A stretch of DNA of 64,000 nt, taken from NCBI GenBank assembly GCA_030760725.1, contig JASWHV010000012.1, forward strand, positions 54,157,652 to 54,221,651, given 5' to 3'. The DNA is from Neostapfia colusana. Its lineage: Eukaryota; Streptophyta; Magnoliopsida; Poales; Poaceae. The notes beneath the pieces are model-generated. The model saw only the letters and a list, made by a program, of their open reading frames with translations. It was not told the DNA's origin and did no database searches. The translations under genes and the position numbers were made by a program. Of the stretch, positions 1-11,496 are shown piece by piece. Each line of letters opens with the position of its first letter. Position 1 is the stretch's first letter.

Positions 1-247
1 CACGCCACAGAGTTAGTGTGCGTGTGTGCTAGCAAGGACACGTTCGAGGGCTGAACGTGCACTTGATGCTTAGTCTACGCCCGCGAGTGTAGACTGAACT
101 AAATTTTGCTGTAAACATGTTCATAAACTTGTTTATGTAATAAAATTTCCGCTTCCGCTTTGTACCTTTGACGTGTGTTATCCGGTGCTGTGCAACGCAG
201 CACCCCTCAGCGTGATCCTGGCTCGACAGGACCTTGGGGTCGTGTCA
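1..247 (+). repeat. 5' LTR of element A1 (3' part only)
   Basis: This is the U5-side end of a Ty3-gypsy LTR that enters from outside the window. It matches the end of the 3' LTR (11250-11496) with about 3 differences in 247 bases by hand count. It ends GTGTCA at 247, followed by a 3-base gap and the primer-binding site. A possible polyadenylation signal AATAAA lies at 139-144. The rest of this LTR is outside the window, so no left target duplication can be read. Confidence 0.9.
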
Positions 248-1744
248 GCGTGGTATCAGAGCTTGCTTGAGGTTTAACACAGTACAAAGGTCTTCTTTTT
301 CAAAAATCCAGTGAGGAACGAGTTAGTAGCCCGTATAAGGATGTTATTAGCATATAGAAAGTGGCATATTAACCTATTTGTTATGTCAGAAAATCGTGTA
401 TCTCGGGACGTTTATGTCTTGGGGGGTACACGTAAGCGCTGTCCACCAGTGCGCACAAGCTGAAGGGTGGAGCCCCACGGGTGGCAGGTAACCCGACCCG
501 CTTTGATATCCTCTACGACTCTTCATGTCGTTTGGGGTATTCGAGCAACGTCTGTCCCTGGCGTGCGTGGTGCAACTTGGGAGACCCCGTCACGTGGTCT
601 AAAACGTGAACACGTAACTCAAGGCGTGGTTGGCTTGAGAACATCTGGGCGAGTGATGACGGCCGGGTGTACTAACTGTATGGATTCCGGGCTCGGTGTG
701 CAGCCGAGTCTGATGATTGTTTGAGTTTATGCAGGTAGCCTGACCACGAAACGGTAGACGTGTAGCATCCGTGTGCAAGTGACGTTTAGTGCCACTGAAA
801 TAACGAAGCCGGCTAAGTCCGGTATAGGTTTTTCTTTGTGAGGACGTAGTACCGACATGATCTTGTGACGCATCGACGTCACATCCAACCAAATGAACAA
901 ATTCAATTAAAACTTGAAAGTTTTGATCCAAAGTAGTAAAACTTGATGTAACTCCTTCCCTTGAACAGGATATTCAAAGTTAACAAGTTTTCAACTTATA
1001 GGTTGTTAAGGACAGAGCACTCTGTTTTTAGCTGAATCAAGGCTGAAGTTAATCAGAGGTTAGAGGTTGAGTTCTTTCGAGGTTGGGGTCGTATGATACA
1101 TTTCTGGAAATCTTTGGAAGAACTTTACAACTTTTATGTTGAGGTCCATAGGTGTTTCATCCCTTAGCCACTCGAAAAATGCAGTAGAGTTGAAACTGTC
1201 CAGAAAACAGGACAGAGTAAAGACTCTCTGTAGACTCCCTGTAAATTAAGCATAACTTCCTACATAAAAATCCAAAAATAGAAAATGAGGTAGTTCTGGA
1301 AAGCTTATGAGATGGGTTACAACTTTGTAACAGAAAGTTTTGTCAGATTAGGAAGAGAAGTAACTGGGATTCTTGGATCAAATCAGTACCTAAGGCAGGG
1401 AGGTGCTGTCCAATTGTTTCCAGAAATTCTGTTAAATTTGACATCTCATAAACTTTGAACCAGGACAGATCTTAGGCCAAAAAAATACTGGCTGGAAAGC
1501 TATTGAAGTTAGCTTTAACTTTGATGTTGAGCTCCAGAATTAGTTTTGCCTTTAACATGGCTTAAATCAGGTTGAAATGGAAACTGGTCAGGGCTGTCAT
1601 GGGAACAGCAGATCAGCAGTCAAATTTGTTTAAAGTTTGAACTATGTTTCCAAGTTTTATGGGTTCAATGACATGTCTTATGTTATAACTCAATGGTTTA
1701 CTGTTTAAATAAATATTTGACATTTCTCAAATATATTTTTACAG
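248..1744 (+). other. Untranslated leader of element A1
   Basis: About 1.5 kb lies between the primer site and ORF0. I see no credible protein; the short open frames are not shared with sister copies as protein. Parts resemble the leader of element E (for example the stretch near 1090-1160 and E near 17450-17510), so the leader is an old shared part of the lineage. It ends in an AT- and T-rich tract and CAG directly before the ORF0 start, which looks like a splice acceptor. It probably also holds packaging signals, but none can be pinpointed. Confidence 0.75.
251..262 (+). promoter_or_regulatory. Primer-binding site of A1
   Basis: TGGTATCAGAGC is complementary to the 3' end of plant initiator tRNA-Met, the usual minus-strand primer of grass gypsy elements. 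It lies 3 bases after the LTR end; the same gap is seen in B, C and E. Matching stops after 12 bases. Confidence 0.9.
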
Positions 1745-2689
1745 ATGGCAGAAGATAAACAGTTGGAGAACGGGTGGGTAGTTTCCCACTGTTCTGACCG
1801 TAGCGGCTACCCGGAAGCATTGTGGCAAATGCTCCAATATTTCGGGTACAATCAGATGCCGCAGTACTTCGCCAAAGAAGATGGCGAAGGGGGGAACAAG
1901 ACGTGGACGATCCATGTCGAGGTTCCTGCAGGACCTACGCCACCCGGTTGGGTGCCATTCACCGTCACGGTGAGAGGAAGACAACCGGAAGGGATGTGGC
2001 AAGTGGCAGCCCATGACACTATGTCACGTTTCTGCCAACTACACGTGCAGGCTATGGAGGGCACTCTATACGCACTCGTTCCGGTGGAGGGACGAGCTCA
2101 GCATGTGTGGGAAGAGAGGTACCTGGAGGCAACAGACCCGAGTTGCCCAAGGTACAACCCCGCGGAGGCAAATCTCAGCCTCCAAATGAGGGCGGGAAAC
2201 GCTGTGATGGACAGCCAAGCTGTTCATACGGAGCATCTCGCCACCAAGCTCAAGGAGAGCACAAGCCGTGGAGATCATTTCGAGAGTGCTCACAGCGCAC
2301 TCCGCAATGTGCTCCTTCCGACGATCAAGCGACTGAATGAACAACACAATCAGTTGCGTCGTCTGAAGAAGGCAAAGAAGAAGAGCCGTGTTGACATCGC
2401 GGCGTTGCAAGAGCTGGTGCAGACCCTAACCCAGCAGAATGAGGACCTTGCTCAAGAGCGGGACGACGCTATCGAGGAAGGCCAAGGCTGGGAAGAGGAC
2501 TACAACCAAGCTATGGACGAGGTGCATGCCTTGCAGGACCTCGTGCCCCCGGTGTTAGGCGTACCGGTAGTCTTGGGTCTTCCAGCAATGGGAGAACCCG
2601 GGATGGGAGAAGAGGTGGTAGACCCAGAGCCACCAGCAGAGGTACCGGAGGAGGACGACCCACAGGAGGTCGAGTTCTACTCCGAGTAG
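1745..2689 (+). CDS. ORF0, extra retrotransposon protein upstream of gag (A1)
   Basis: An intact 314-residue frame, separate from gag-pol. The A2 copy (46475-47419) is also intact and the same length. The N-terminal ~110 residues hold a compact alpha-beta-looking region (around residues 20-105) with WTIHVEV, PFTVTVRG and an alanine-pair helix starting QVAAHDT. This weakly resembles a double-stranded-RNA-binding fold. Residues ~190-250 form a basic then heptad-like coiled coil (LRRLKKAKKK, then a Glu/Gln/Leu-rich helix). The C-terminus is Pro/Glu-rich and acidic. Extra ORFs (orf0) upstream of gag are known in rice gypsy elements such as RIRE3/RIRE8; their role is unknown. The start is the first ATG after a TTTACAG acceptor-like site. 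The RNA-binding idea is inference. Confidence 0.75.
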   Translation: MAEDKQLENGWVVSHCSDRSGYPEALWQMLQYFGYNQMPQYFAKEDGEGGNKTWTIHVEVPAGPTPPGWVPFTVTVRGRQPEGMWQVAAHDTMSRFCQLHVQAMEGTLYALVPVEGRAQHVWEERYLEATDPSCPRYNPAEANLSLQMRAGNAVMDSQAVHTEHLATKLKESTSRGDHFESAHSALRNVLLPTIKRLNEQHNQLRRLKKAKKKSRVDIAALQELVQTLTQQNEDLAQERDDAIEEGQGWEEDYNQAMDEVHALQDLVPPVLGVPVVLGLPAMGEPGMGEEVVDPEPPAEVPEEDDPQEVEFYSE

Positions 2690-2961
2690 GGGGTTACGGT
2701 TGCCAAGTAGGGCAGCTAGGGTAGCGTAACCCAACTTTAGTAATCGGTGGCATGTCGTGTAGACAGTAGCGTATGTATAGGTAGTGACGACATGAGCACG
2801 ACTTCTCGGAGATCCGAGAATAATGTATCTTGTATAAAGTTTCTGCTTTATCAATATATGTGAATGTTGTGCAAATTAATCATGTGTCACTTCAATACCT
2901 ACTGTTGCATATGGAATTTTAAGTAAGACATGTGCTAATTGCTGCTGTTTTGAATTTCAGA
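2690..2961 (+). other. ORF0-gag spacer with acceptor-like site (A1)
   Basis: 272 bases separate ORF0 from gag and contain no coding frame. The last ~40 bases read like an intron end: a T-rich tract, then TTTCAG directly before AATG of gag. Element E has TTGCAG at the same place. This suggests gag is translated from a spliced RNA that skips ORF0; the sequence alone does not prove splicing. Confidence 0.5.
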
Positions 2962-5900
2962 ATGACGCGTACTCGTACCAACCCTGACGTTGGGGGTACC
3001 AGTCAAGGGGGAGAGACCTCCCAACCTCCTCCCGAGGACTCCTCAGGACAGCAGCAGCAACAGCAAACACCGCCACCGCCACTGCCAACGGTTACATTGG
3101 CCGACATTGTCGCGGCAATGGCGGGCTCGCATCAGCAGCACACAGAGTTGCTGCAGACTCTCATCGCCAATACGTCTCGCCCAGAGAGACGTCAAGATCG
3201 TGAGGAGCGCCAACAGAGCTCCTACTCCGACTTCCTGGCGACTCATCCCCCTATATTCTCAAGGGCGGATGAACCACTTGACGCAGACAACTGGCTCCGC
3301 GCCATAGAGATGAAGTTCGGGCTGCTCCAGATCAGCGAGCAGCGCAAGACTCAGTTCGCGGTCCAGCAGCTCCAAGGATCCGCGAGCGCGTGGTGGGCCA
3401 ACTTCTGTGCTTCACAGCCCACCGACTGAGTGATGACCTGGGCGGAGTTCCGGACGGCCTTCAGGGCCTATCATATACCGCCAGGTCTGATGAAGAGGAA
3501 GATGCAGGAGTACTTACACCTGCAACAAGGGAGCCAGAACGCGCTGGAATACTCCAGGGCGTTTAACGATCTCGCGCTATATGCGTCGTATCATGCTGAT
3601 ACCGACGAGAAGCGGCAAGACCACTTTTACCAGGGGCTTAACCCGCTCCTGAAGGACAAATTGGCAATGTTCAATCGCGGCAGCCTCAACGACATCATTG
3701 ATGCTGCGATTGTTCAGGAGGACTCCGGCAAGGAGTTAGCGGCGGCGGAGAGAAAGCGAAGCGTGCCGCAGAGCAGTGGAGAAGGAGGCGGTCCTTCTCA
3801 GAAGTTTCGGATGGTGAATCGCCCACCATCAGGTCCACGCTGGCAACCACCACAGCGGTCGATGCCGTTCCGCAGTCGGCCGTACTCTTCACCGGCATTC
3901 AGGCCGGCACTGCCAGTACCACCGCAACAACAACAGCAGCAGCGGGCGATGCCGCGTGCGTTTGCACCTCCGCAACGCATGCTGGGCTTTCGTCCACCGA
4001 GCACTCCACCAGCAGCGGCCACATGTTACAAGTGTGGTCGCCCAGGACACTTCGCGAGCAGTTGCCCGGAGAGGCAAGGCGGCGGAGTGGCACCACAGTT
4101 TCCGGGGAGGAATCAACCCCGGAACCCTACTAATGCGCGGCGGGCAAACCCTAGGCCCGGCACTGTCCACCAACTTGCCATTGAGGACGTGCCGGAGGGC
4201 GAGCCAATCCTTGCGGGTATGTTCCAACTCCACCAGCATCCCGCTATAGTACTGTTTGACTCAGGCGCCACGCATAATTTTATTAGCCAAGCTTTCATTG
4301 CTAAACACAGTTTGCCAATACTACCCACCGATAGTCCATATTTAATTTGTTCACCAGGGGGGAAGATTTCAGCAAGCGTAATGGTCTCCAAAGCACCATT
4401 ATGCTTAGCAGGTAGAGTGTACCCCACGTCTCTCATTATCTTAGAGGGACAGAAGGTCGATGTCATCCTAGGGATGTCGTGGTTAACCCGCCACGGCGCT
4501 GTTTTAGACACCGTCCTTCGAGTCGTGCACTTAAACTCAGAGGTGCACGGTTCTCACTCATTATTTCTGGACAGTCCAGAAATAAAACTTTCAAGTGTCT
4601 ATCAGTCCACAACTATCAGATTGGAAGACATTCCAGTGGTCCGAGAGTTCCCTGATGTATTCCCGGATGATTTACCGGGAATGCCACCCGATAGAGAGGT
4701 GGAGTTCAAGATTGAACTTGCACTGGGAACCATGCCAATATCCCGAAGGCCGTACAAGATGGCGCCCAAGGAGTTGGCTGAACTGAAGACTCAGCTCACG
4801 GACCTTCTGGAGAAGGGTTTTATTAGGCCGAGCTCCTCACCATGGGGCTGTTCGGCATTATTTGTCAAGAAGAAGGATGAGACGTTGCGGCTTTGCGTGG
4901 ACTACCGTCCATTAAATGCCGTAACCATCAAGAACAAGTACCCGTTGCCACGGATCGACATGTTGTTTGATCAGTTGGTCGAAGCAAAGATCTTTTCCAA
5001 GATGGATTTAAGATCCGGGTACCATCAGATTAAGATAAGGGCGTAGGACATTTCAAAGACAGCTTTCTCGACAAGGTACGGACTTTATGAGTACCTGGTC
5101 ATGTCCTTGGGCCTCACCAATGCTCCAGCTCACTTCATGTACTTAATGAACTCGGTATTCATGCCGGAGCTGGACAAGTTTGTCGTGGTCTTCATCGACG
5201 ACATCCTGGTATATTCCAAGTCGGAGGAAGATCACAAGAAACATTTGCGTATAGTCTTGCAACGGCTGCGGGACCATAAGTTATACGCAAAATTCAGCAA
5301 ATGCGAGTTTTGGATATCGCAAGTGCCTTTCCTCGGGCATATCATCTCAGCGGAGGGTATCGCTGTGGACCCGAGCAAGATCACTCAAGTGCTGAATTGG
5401 AAATCCCCGAGAACTGTTCACGAGGTACGGAGTTTCCTCGGACTCGCGGGATATTATCGGAGGTTCATTCCGAACTTCTCGAAGATTGCCAAGCCAATGA
5501 CAGAGCTGCTGAAGAAGGCTACCAAATATGTTTGGAGTCCAGCATGTGAAGCAGCATTCAAGGCTTTAGTCAAGCACCTGACATCAGCACCGGTTTTGGC
5601 GCAGCCAGACACAACAAAACCGTTCGATGTGTACTGCGATGCATCCGGCATTGGGCTCGGATGTGTGCTGATGCAAGACCGAAGAGTGGTCACGTATGGA
5701 TCACGGCAGCTTAGGAACCATGAGCAGAATTATCCAACTCACGACTTGGAGCTCGCTGCCGTGGTACTTGCACTGAAAATGTGGAGGCACTACCTACTCG
5801 GTAACCTCGTACATTTATATACCGACCACAAAAGCCTCAAGTACATATTCACTCAGAAGGAGCTGAACATGAGGCAATGAAGATGGTTAGAACTGATAAA

Positions 5901-7511
5901 GGATTACGAGATAGAGATCCATTATCATCCGGGCAAGGCAAACGTTGTGGCAGATGCGCTGAGCCGCAAGTCACACGTCAACAATCTGACCATCACACCG
6001 TTGGAAGAGAGCGAACCACCACTACGTGTGATTCCATACGGAGCTCTCTACAACCTAGCTTTGATCCCCACCATCCGTGAAGAGATAGCGGCAGCCCAGA
6101 AGAATGACAAGGGCATGTCACATTTGCGGAGACGTGTAGATAGTGGGGAGCTGAAATGTTTCCGGAAAGACGGAGACGGCGTCCTATGGTTCAAGGACCG
6201 GATCATCGTACCCCGTACCCGGAACTACGGAAGAAGATCTTTGATGAGGCTCACTTATCAAAGCTCTCTATTCACCCCGGCAGCAACAAGATGTATCAAG
6301 AACTCAGAAGCAAGTTTTGGTGGACACGGATGAAGCGAGAGACTGCAAAATACGTGTCCGAGTGTGATACATGTCGAAGGGTGAAGGGAGACCACATGCG
6401 GAAACCGGGACTGCTACAACCACTGGGCGTTCCTGCCTGGAAGTGGGAGGACGTGAGCATGGATTTCATCGTCGGTTTACCCACCACCTTGCAGAAACAT
6501 GATTCTGTGTGGGTGATCGTCGATCGGCTCACCAAAGTTGCCCATTTCATCCCGGTCAACACCAACTACAACGCCAAGAAGTACGCTGAACTGTACATCT
6601 CACGGATCATATGCTTATACGGCGTACCCCGTACTATCATATCGGATCGGGGCAGTTTATTTGTGTCCCGTTTTTGGGAGCAGCTACACGCTGCCTTGGG
6701 GACGAAGCTGATCCGTAGTTCAGCCTACCACCCGCAGACGGATGGGCAAACGGAGCGGGTAAATCAAATCTTAGAAGACATGCTACGAGCTTGCGCTATC
6801 AACCACGGCAAGAATTGGGATGATCACTTGCCGTTAGCCGAGTTCTCGTACAACAATGGGTACCAAGCCAGCATCAAGATGGCGCCCTACGAGGCGCTAT
6901 ACGGAAGAAAATGCCGCACACCATTAAACTGGTGTGAGTCTGGCGAAAGGGTTACCTTCGGGATTGACCTTGTCAACAACGCGGAAGAAAAGGTTCGACT
7001 AATTCAAGCGAACCTAAAAGCCGCTCAATCCCGTCAGAAACAGTATGCGGACCGGAGAAGGCGCCCATTACAATTCGAAGTTGGAGATCACGTATATCTA
7101 CGGGTGTCTCCAATGAAGGGCGTAAACAGATTTGGGGTGAGAGGAAAGTTGGCACCCCGATTCATTGGTCCATTTCAGATTTCCGAGAGATGTGGATCAG
7201 TGGCATAACGGTTGAAATTACCAGAAGCACTTTCCGGTGTGCACGACGTCTTTCATATTTCCCAGCTGAGGAAGTGTCTCAAGCTATCAACTACCGTTCA
7301 GCTGGAAGACATTGAAGAACTGCAACCGGATCTCACCTATCGGGAGGAACCGGTGCAGATTATTGATGAAAAGGCCCGAACCACACGCAACCGTACGTTG
7401 TGGTTCTACAAGGTTCTATGGAGTAATCACTCCATGGACGAAGCGACATGGGAGAGCGAAGAATTCCTTCGCACTAACTACCCTGAATTTTTCACGTCGC
7501 ATATCCGGTAA
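2962..7511 (+). pseudogene. gag-pol: gag-pol polyprotein of A1 (Tekay/Del-like Ty3-gypsy), broken
   Basis: Domains in order: capsid (about 3240-3670), CCHC zinc knuckle 4024-4065, aspartic protease with DSGA at 4258-4269, reverse transcriptase with FIDD at 5191-5202, RNase H (CDASG near 5635), integrase with HHCC (about 6270-6390) and a DDE core ending in the QTER glutamate near 6753, a GPF motif near 7160, and a chromodomain-like tail (about 7310-7510). Breaks: TGA 3427-3429 (CGA in A2), TAG 5044-5046 (GAG in A2), TGA 5878-5880 (CGA in A2), a one-base loss near 6213, and TAA 7206-7208 (TAC in A2). It therefore cannot make a full polyprotein. The start is the ATG after the acceptor-like CAG. 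A proline/glutamine-rich segment after capsid is normal for the family. Confidence 0.93.
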
Positions 7512-7563
7512 TTTTCCACCATCCTCTCTCTCATTTTCACCTTACAATCTCGGGACGAGATTC

Positions 7564-7580
7564 TTTTAAGGGGGGAGAAA
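7564..7580 (+). promoter_or_regulatory. Polypurine tract of A1
   Basis: TTTTAAGGGGGGAGAAA lies directly before the TGTAAGGGCC start of the 3' LTR. It is the plus-strand primer site and fixes the LTR boundary. Confidence 0.9.
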
Positions 7581-10500
7581 TGTAAGGGCCTCAGTTTTTG
7601 ACACACATTTGCAGTGTTCATCACCACACCACACACCTCATTTGAGGAAGGATGATGAACACAAATGAAGAGCAAGTAACAATTATCAACATGCTCATTA
7701 GAGAACAAACTCACACATGGCAAAAGTGGTATTTTCCACATGTGATATAGATGGGCTGGACATATGAAAACTCCTACACTTTACTAGGGATGTCCATGCC
7801 AAGTTTCACCCAAATTCAAAACCCTTTTTAAGGTCATTTTGGGTATAGTTAGGAAGAGGGCAGTTTGAAACCATATTCAAATTCAAACTGTTTTTTTTGT
7901 CCCATGAATTTAAAAGTGGGAGGCATATTCTTACTCAGCACATTTTTGTGAGCTCACACACCAATTTTCACTCCATTTGGAGTTGATCTTGACATGAGCT
8001 AAGTGGGAGAAATTCAAACTTTATTTGAATTTCAAACTGAACTTGTGCTGAAATTCATTCAAACCAAACCTCATTTGAACTTTGATCAATTCAAATGGCT
8101 CATGGGTGGATAATTTGAATTGCCAAGGGTAGTATGGGGTTCACTGTTTACAACAGTGATTAGGAGTAAATTTCAGAGGTTAAAACTGGAAGTGGGACCC
8201 ACATGTCAGCCTCTACTTCAACACAAACCGACTGAAACGCAGCTCCATCGGTTCCCGGGTGCAGTGTGCGCGCGCCACCGGGGGGGCAGCCGACGCCAGC
8301 TCCTGCTGCGCGCCCCAAGCCGGAGACCAGTCGCCGGGCTACTTATCCCCTCCCCGGCATGCTCCGATCGCCCATTCCCCGAGCTGCCAACATACTCGGC
8401 CTGTTCTTCCACTGCAACCGCCGCCGCTCGAGCTCACGCTTGATCAAGCCCGATCACTCGCGAGCACAGCCTCCTCCACAGCAAAACGGCACCGGGGGAT
8501 CGTAAGCAACCTCCTAGGCATCGTGTTGGCCAGTGAGCAAGCGTCCTCGAGCTGTACCGAGCCGTTTCTCCGGCAAGCCGAGCATCGCCGCCGATCGGGC
8601 TCTCGTGGACAGCACAGCACAGCCGTTGTCACGTCCTCTTCTCTACACAAGAAAGGTGTGTGATTGTATGTAGATGGAGTAGCCGAAAGCCGTTTGGCGA
8701 TTGATCAACCCTCGGCCGAGAATTTCCAAATTTACTCTTGATCAGTTCATAAGGACCGAGCTCACCTTCGGGTGAAATTCGTGCTCTATGCACGAGGGTT
8801 GGACGAGCTCGTTACCTAGTAGCTTCTACGCACGATAGCGCCCATGCTCGAACTGGAATTAGAGAAAACCATCGAGAATCGGCCATGATATGGCTGTTTT
8901 CCCCGCCGCCATGGCTGAACACCTCGGCTCACCGTCGAGAGCATAGTTGCCGGTATTCCTAGCTTCCACCCAGCCCGGGTTCGTGTTTCCCACGCTCTAC
9001 TGATGCTCTCCGACCGATTCCCGGTCGATTTGGTGCACGGGAGAGCGGGACCGACCTCACCGGAACCCTAGCAGGTGCTGTCACCGGTGCGCACGGGTTT
9101 CCGGTCATCGCCGGCGGCCGGCGACCCCACCATCGAGTCCAGGGGGTCAGTAAAGGGGCAGGCAGCGAGTTTCGGGCCGGGGGGTGGCCGGGAACTCAGT
9201 TCCGGCGAGGGTCACCGGAGATCGCCGCCGCCGCGCAGTTGGCGCGAGGAGGGAGATGACGCACTGTGTGCGGGGCCCACAAGCCAGAGTTTAAACTTTT
9301 TCCTGAATTTCAGTTTCAGTTCAAACTTCAAATCCTTATAACTTTGGCTAGAAAGCTCCAAATTGAGTGAACCAAATTTTGCTGGATTCAGCTCTCCGAG
9401 TAATTCCCAGAAAATCAAGTTTCACTTCATGAAAACCCTTAATTCTCCAGAATTAATTCCTCAAATTTAAACTGTTAGGAATTGTAACTGGAGAATCCTG
9501 TGGAGGAAAATCCTGAAATTTTGCTGGGATATTCACCAAAATATCCCTAAACTACCATAAAAATTTCAGTTCCATTTGAGCTCATTTGATCCACCTAATG
9601 GTGTGATTAGTGAAACTGTTCCAGAGAAAATAGAAAATGTTCAGAAACATTTTCAGAATTTTCTCTGAAATTGTTTAGCTCATATGTTTAGTTAACAAAT
9701 TAAGTGAGACCAACTCCATTAGAACCCTCTGAAAATCTAGTTTTCAGAAAGTCATAGTTTGTTTCATGAAAATTCCTAGAACACCCTAAGAGTTCCAATT
9801 AATGTCAAGTACATAATTAATTGTGGAGGGCTCAAATGAGCTTTGCTGCAACTAAAACTTGACCAAGTCTCTGTTTAGGTTGTAACCAAGCCACAGTAAA
9901 AGTTTCACAGTAATTAGGTCTGTCTAGCAAGGGTTATAGACTTCACAACTTCAAAGTTAATACAAATGCATTTAAATTGATACATATATTGCTCTTATCA
10001 TGTAGTCGCTAAGGTCGAGGAGGAACCCGAAGTCCTAGACTTCGTAACTCCGGAGGAGCAGCTAGCCTACGACCAAGAGCAGCAAGGCAAGCTCCGGTTT
10101 GCATTAACCTTTTTACAAATTTTTATTGTTTTGAGCACATACTTGTTTCCTTTGTTCTGTGCATTAGAGTCTTGTTTGGAAATCCAACTGCATAGTCAAG
10201 AAAACCACGGGTTGGGTTTAGGATTGCAAACCCCGTTAGCTACTGCAATGCTAAGGTAGAGTAGGATTCGGTACAAGTCGAGTAGTTGGAACTACTCGCG
10301 AGAATAGGCTAGAGGCACATTGCTCGGGTAGAGATATCACATGATACACATGGAAAGAAAATGAGACCGAGCGGAGAGTAAGGGCAGCAGGACTTTGGGG
10401 CCTGTGTGCTGTAGCTCCGCTTGTGTCGATTGAAGACCGAGCCGTGTGCGGGCCTGTTGAACAAGCTAGAACAGTACCGAAGACCTACCGGCTATATGGG

Positions 10501-11496
10501 AACCGGGAAACTGATGTAACTCGGGTAGCTGGGTATTGAGGCATTGCCCGTCGTTCAGAGGGTAGGTTGAGAGCTCGAGGTGTAAATCGGCTGGCGGCAC
10601 AGAGATGCGCGTGCAGAGACCTCTTGCTCGGGACGATGGGACCGGTTCAATATTTGGCTGACGAGTGAAAGGTAGTTGCGTACGGCGTCCGTGATGGTTG
10701 TTGTAGGCAACATCGAGTACGGGCGTACGTGACGGGTTGTTCGGGTAACCCTGCAGGTGTAAATCGATTATAATCGCCGTCCCTCACGGTCAGTGAGTAC
10801 CACTTGTTCACTGTACCGTGACGTAGATAGAACAGGCTAGTCACATGTTAAAATGTCGCTGATTGAAAGCTGGACATTGATTGTTAATGATATGCTGTAG
10901 CTTAGAGCTAACTAAAGTTCTTTTCAACTTTGGGCAAAGTACATGAGAGAAATGCGTTTCTTGTTTGATTGCGGCTCTCTCATGTGCCTTAGAGTAAGGT
11001 TCTCCACAACCTGCTGCTAAAACTTGAAAGTAAGGTTCTACTAATTAGGCGAGTCCTTGCAACCGGTTTTTACCTCATGTAACCCATTACCCTCATGTAG
11101 AAGTTCCATGTTTAGGTGAGACGGGTCAGACATGCTGAGCCTTCATGCTCACTGCTTGTGTTTGAAGCTTTTGCAGGGTTCTATGAGGAAGGGACTCCCG
11201 AAGAGGAGACGGAACCCCAGGAGGGGAACCCCGTCGAGTGGGAGTCGTGCACGCCGCAGAGTTAGTGTGCGTGTGTGCTAGCAAGGACACGTTCGAGGGC
11301 TGAACGTGCACTTGATGCTTAGTCTACGCCCGCGAGTGTAGACTGAACTAAATTTTGCTGTAAACATGTTCATAAACTTGTTTATGTAATAAAATTTCCG
11401 CTTCCGCTTTGTACCTTTGACGTGTGTTATCCGGTGCTGTGCAACGCAGCACACCTCAGCATGATCCTGGCTCGACAGGACCTTGGGGTCGTGTCA
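7581..11496 (+). repeat. 3' LTR of A1 (complete, 3.9 kb)
   Basis: It starts TGTAAGGGCC after the polypurine tract and ends GTGTCA. Its last 247 bases match the window's start. It holds an AT-rich U3, a GC-rich block (about 8190-9270) bounded by GTGGGACCCAC-type motifs, a second AT-rich part and a U5-side segment with the conserved hairpin (10941-10985) and AATAAA at 11388-11393. Short open frames in the GC-rich block are by-products of composition. It is followed directly by another primer site and internal sequence, not by a target duplication, so it is shared with a second element copy. Confidence 0.9.
10941..10985 (+). other. Conserved LTR hairpin, A1 copy
   Basis: A perfect 10-bp stem (ACATGAGAGA with TCTCTCATGT) closes a 25-base loop containing GTTTCTTGTTTGATTG. 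The same loop core lies in LTRs of A2, B and E with different, still complementary stems. Upstream it shares CTAAAGTT and GGGCAAAGT with those copies; downstream, AAAACTTGAAAGTAAGG. Confidence 0.75.

Noticed and set aside
467..724. 85-codon open frame in the A1 leader, repeated near 11716 and reversed near 48443-48700
   Set aside because: It recurs because the leader itself is repeated. There is no domain, it lies in the untranslated leader near the primer site, and the opposite strand is equally open.
8120..9341. Open frames of 60-134 codons in the GC-rich part of the A1 LTR
   Set aside because: High GC removes stop codons on all strands. Overlapping frames on both strands with low-complexity Arg/Ser/Ala products and no family match.
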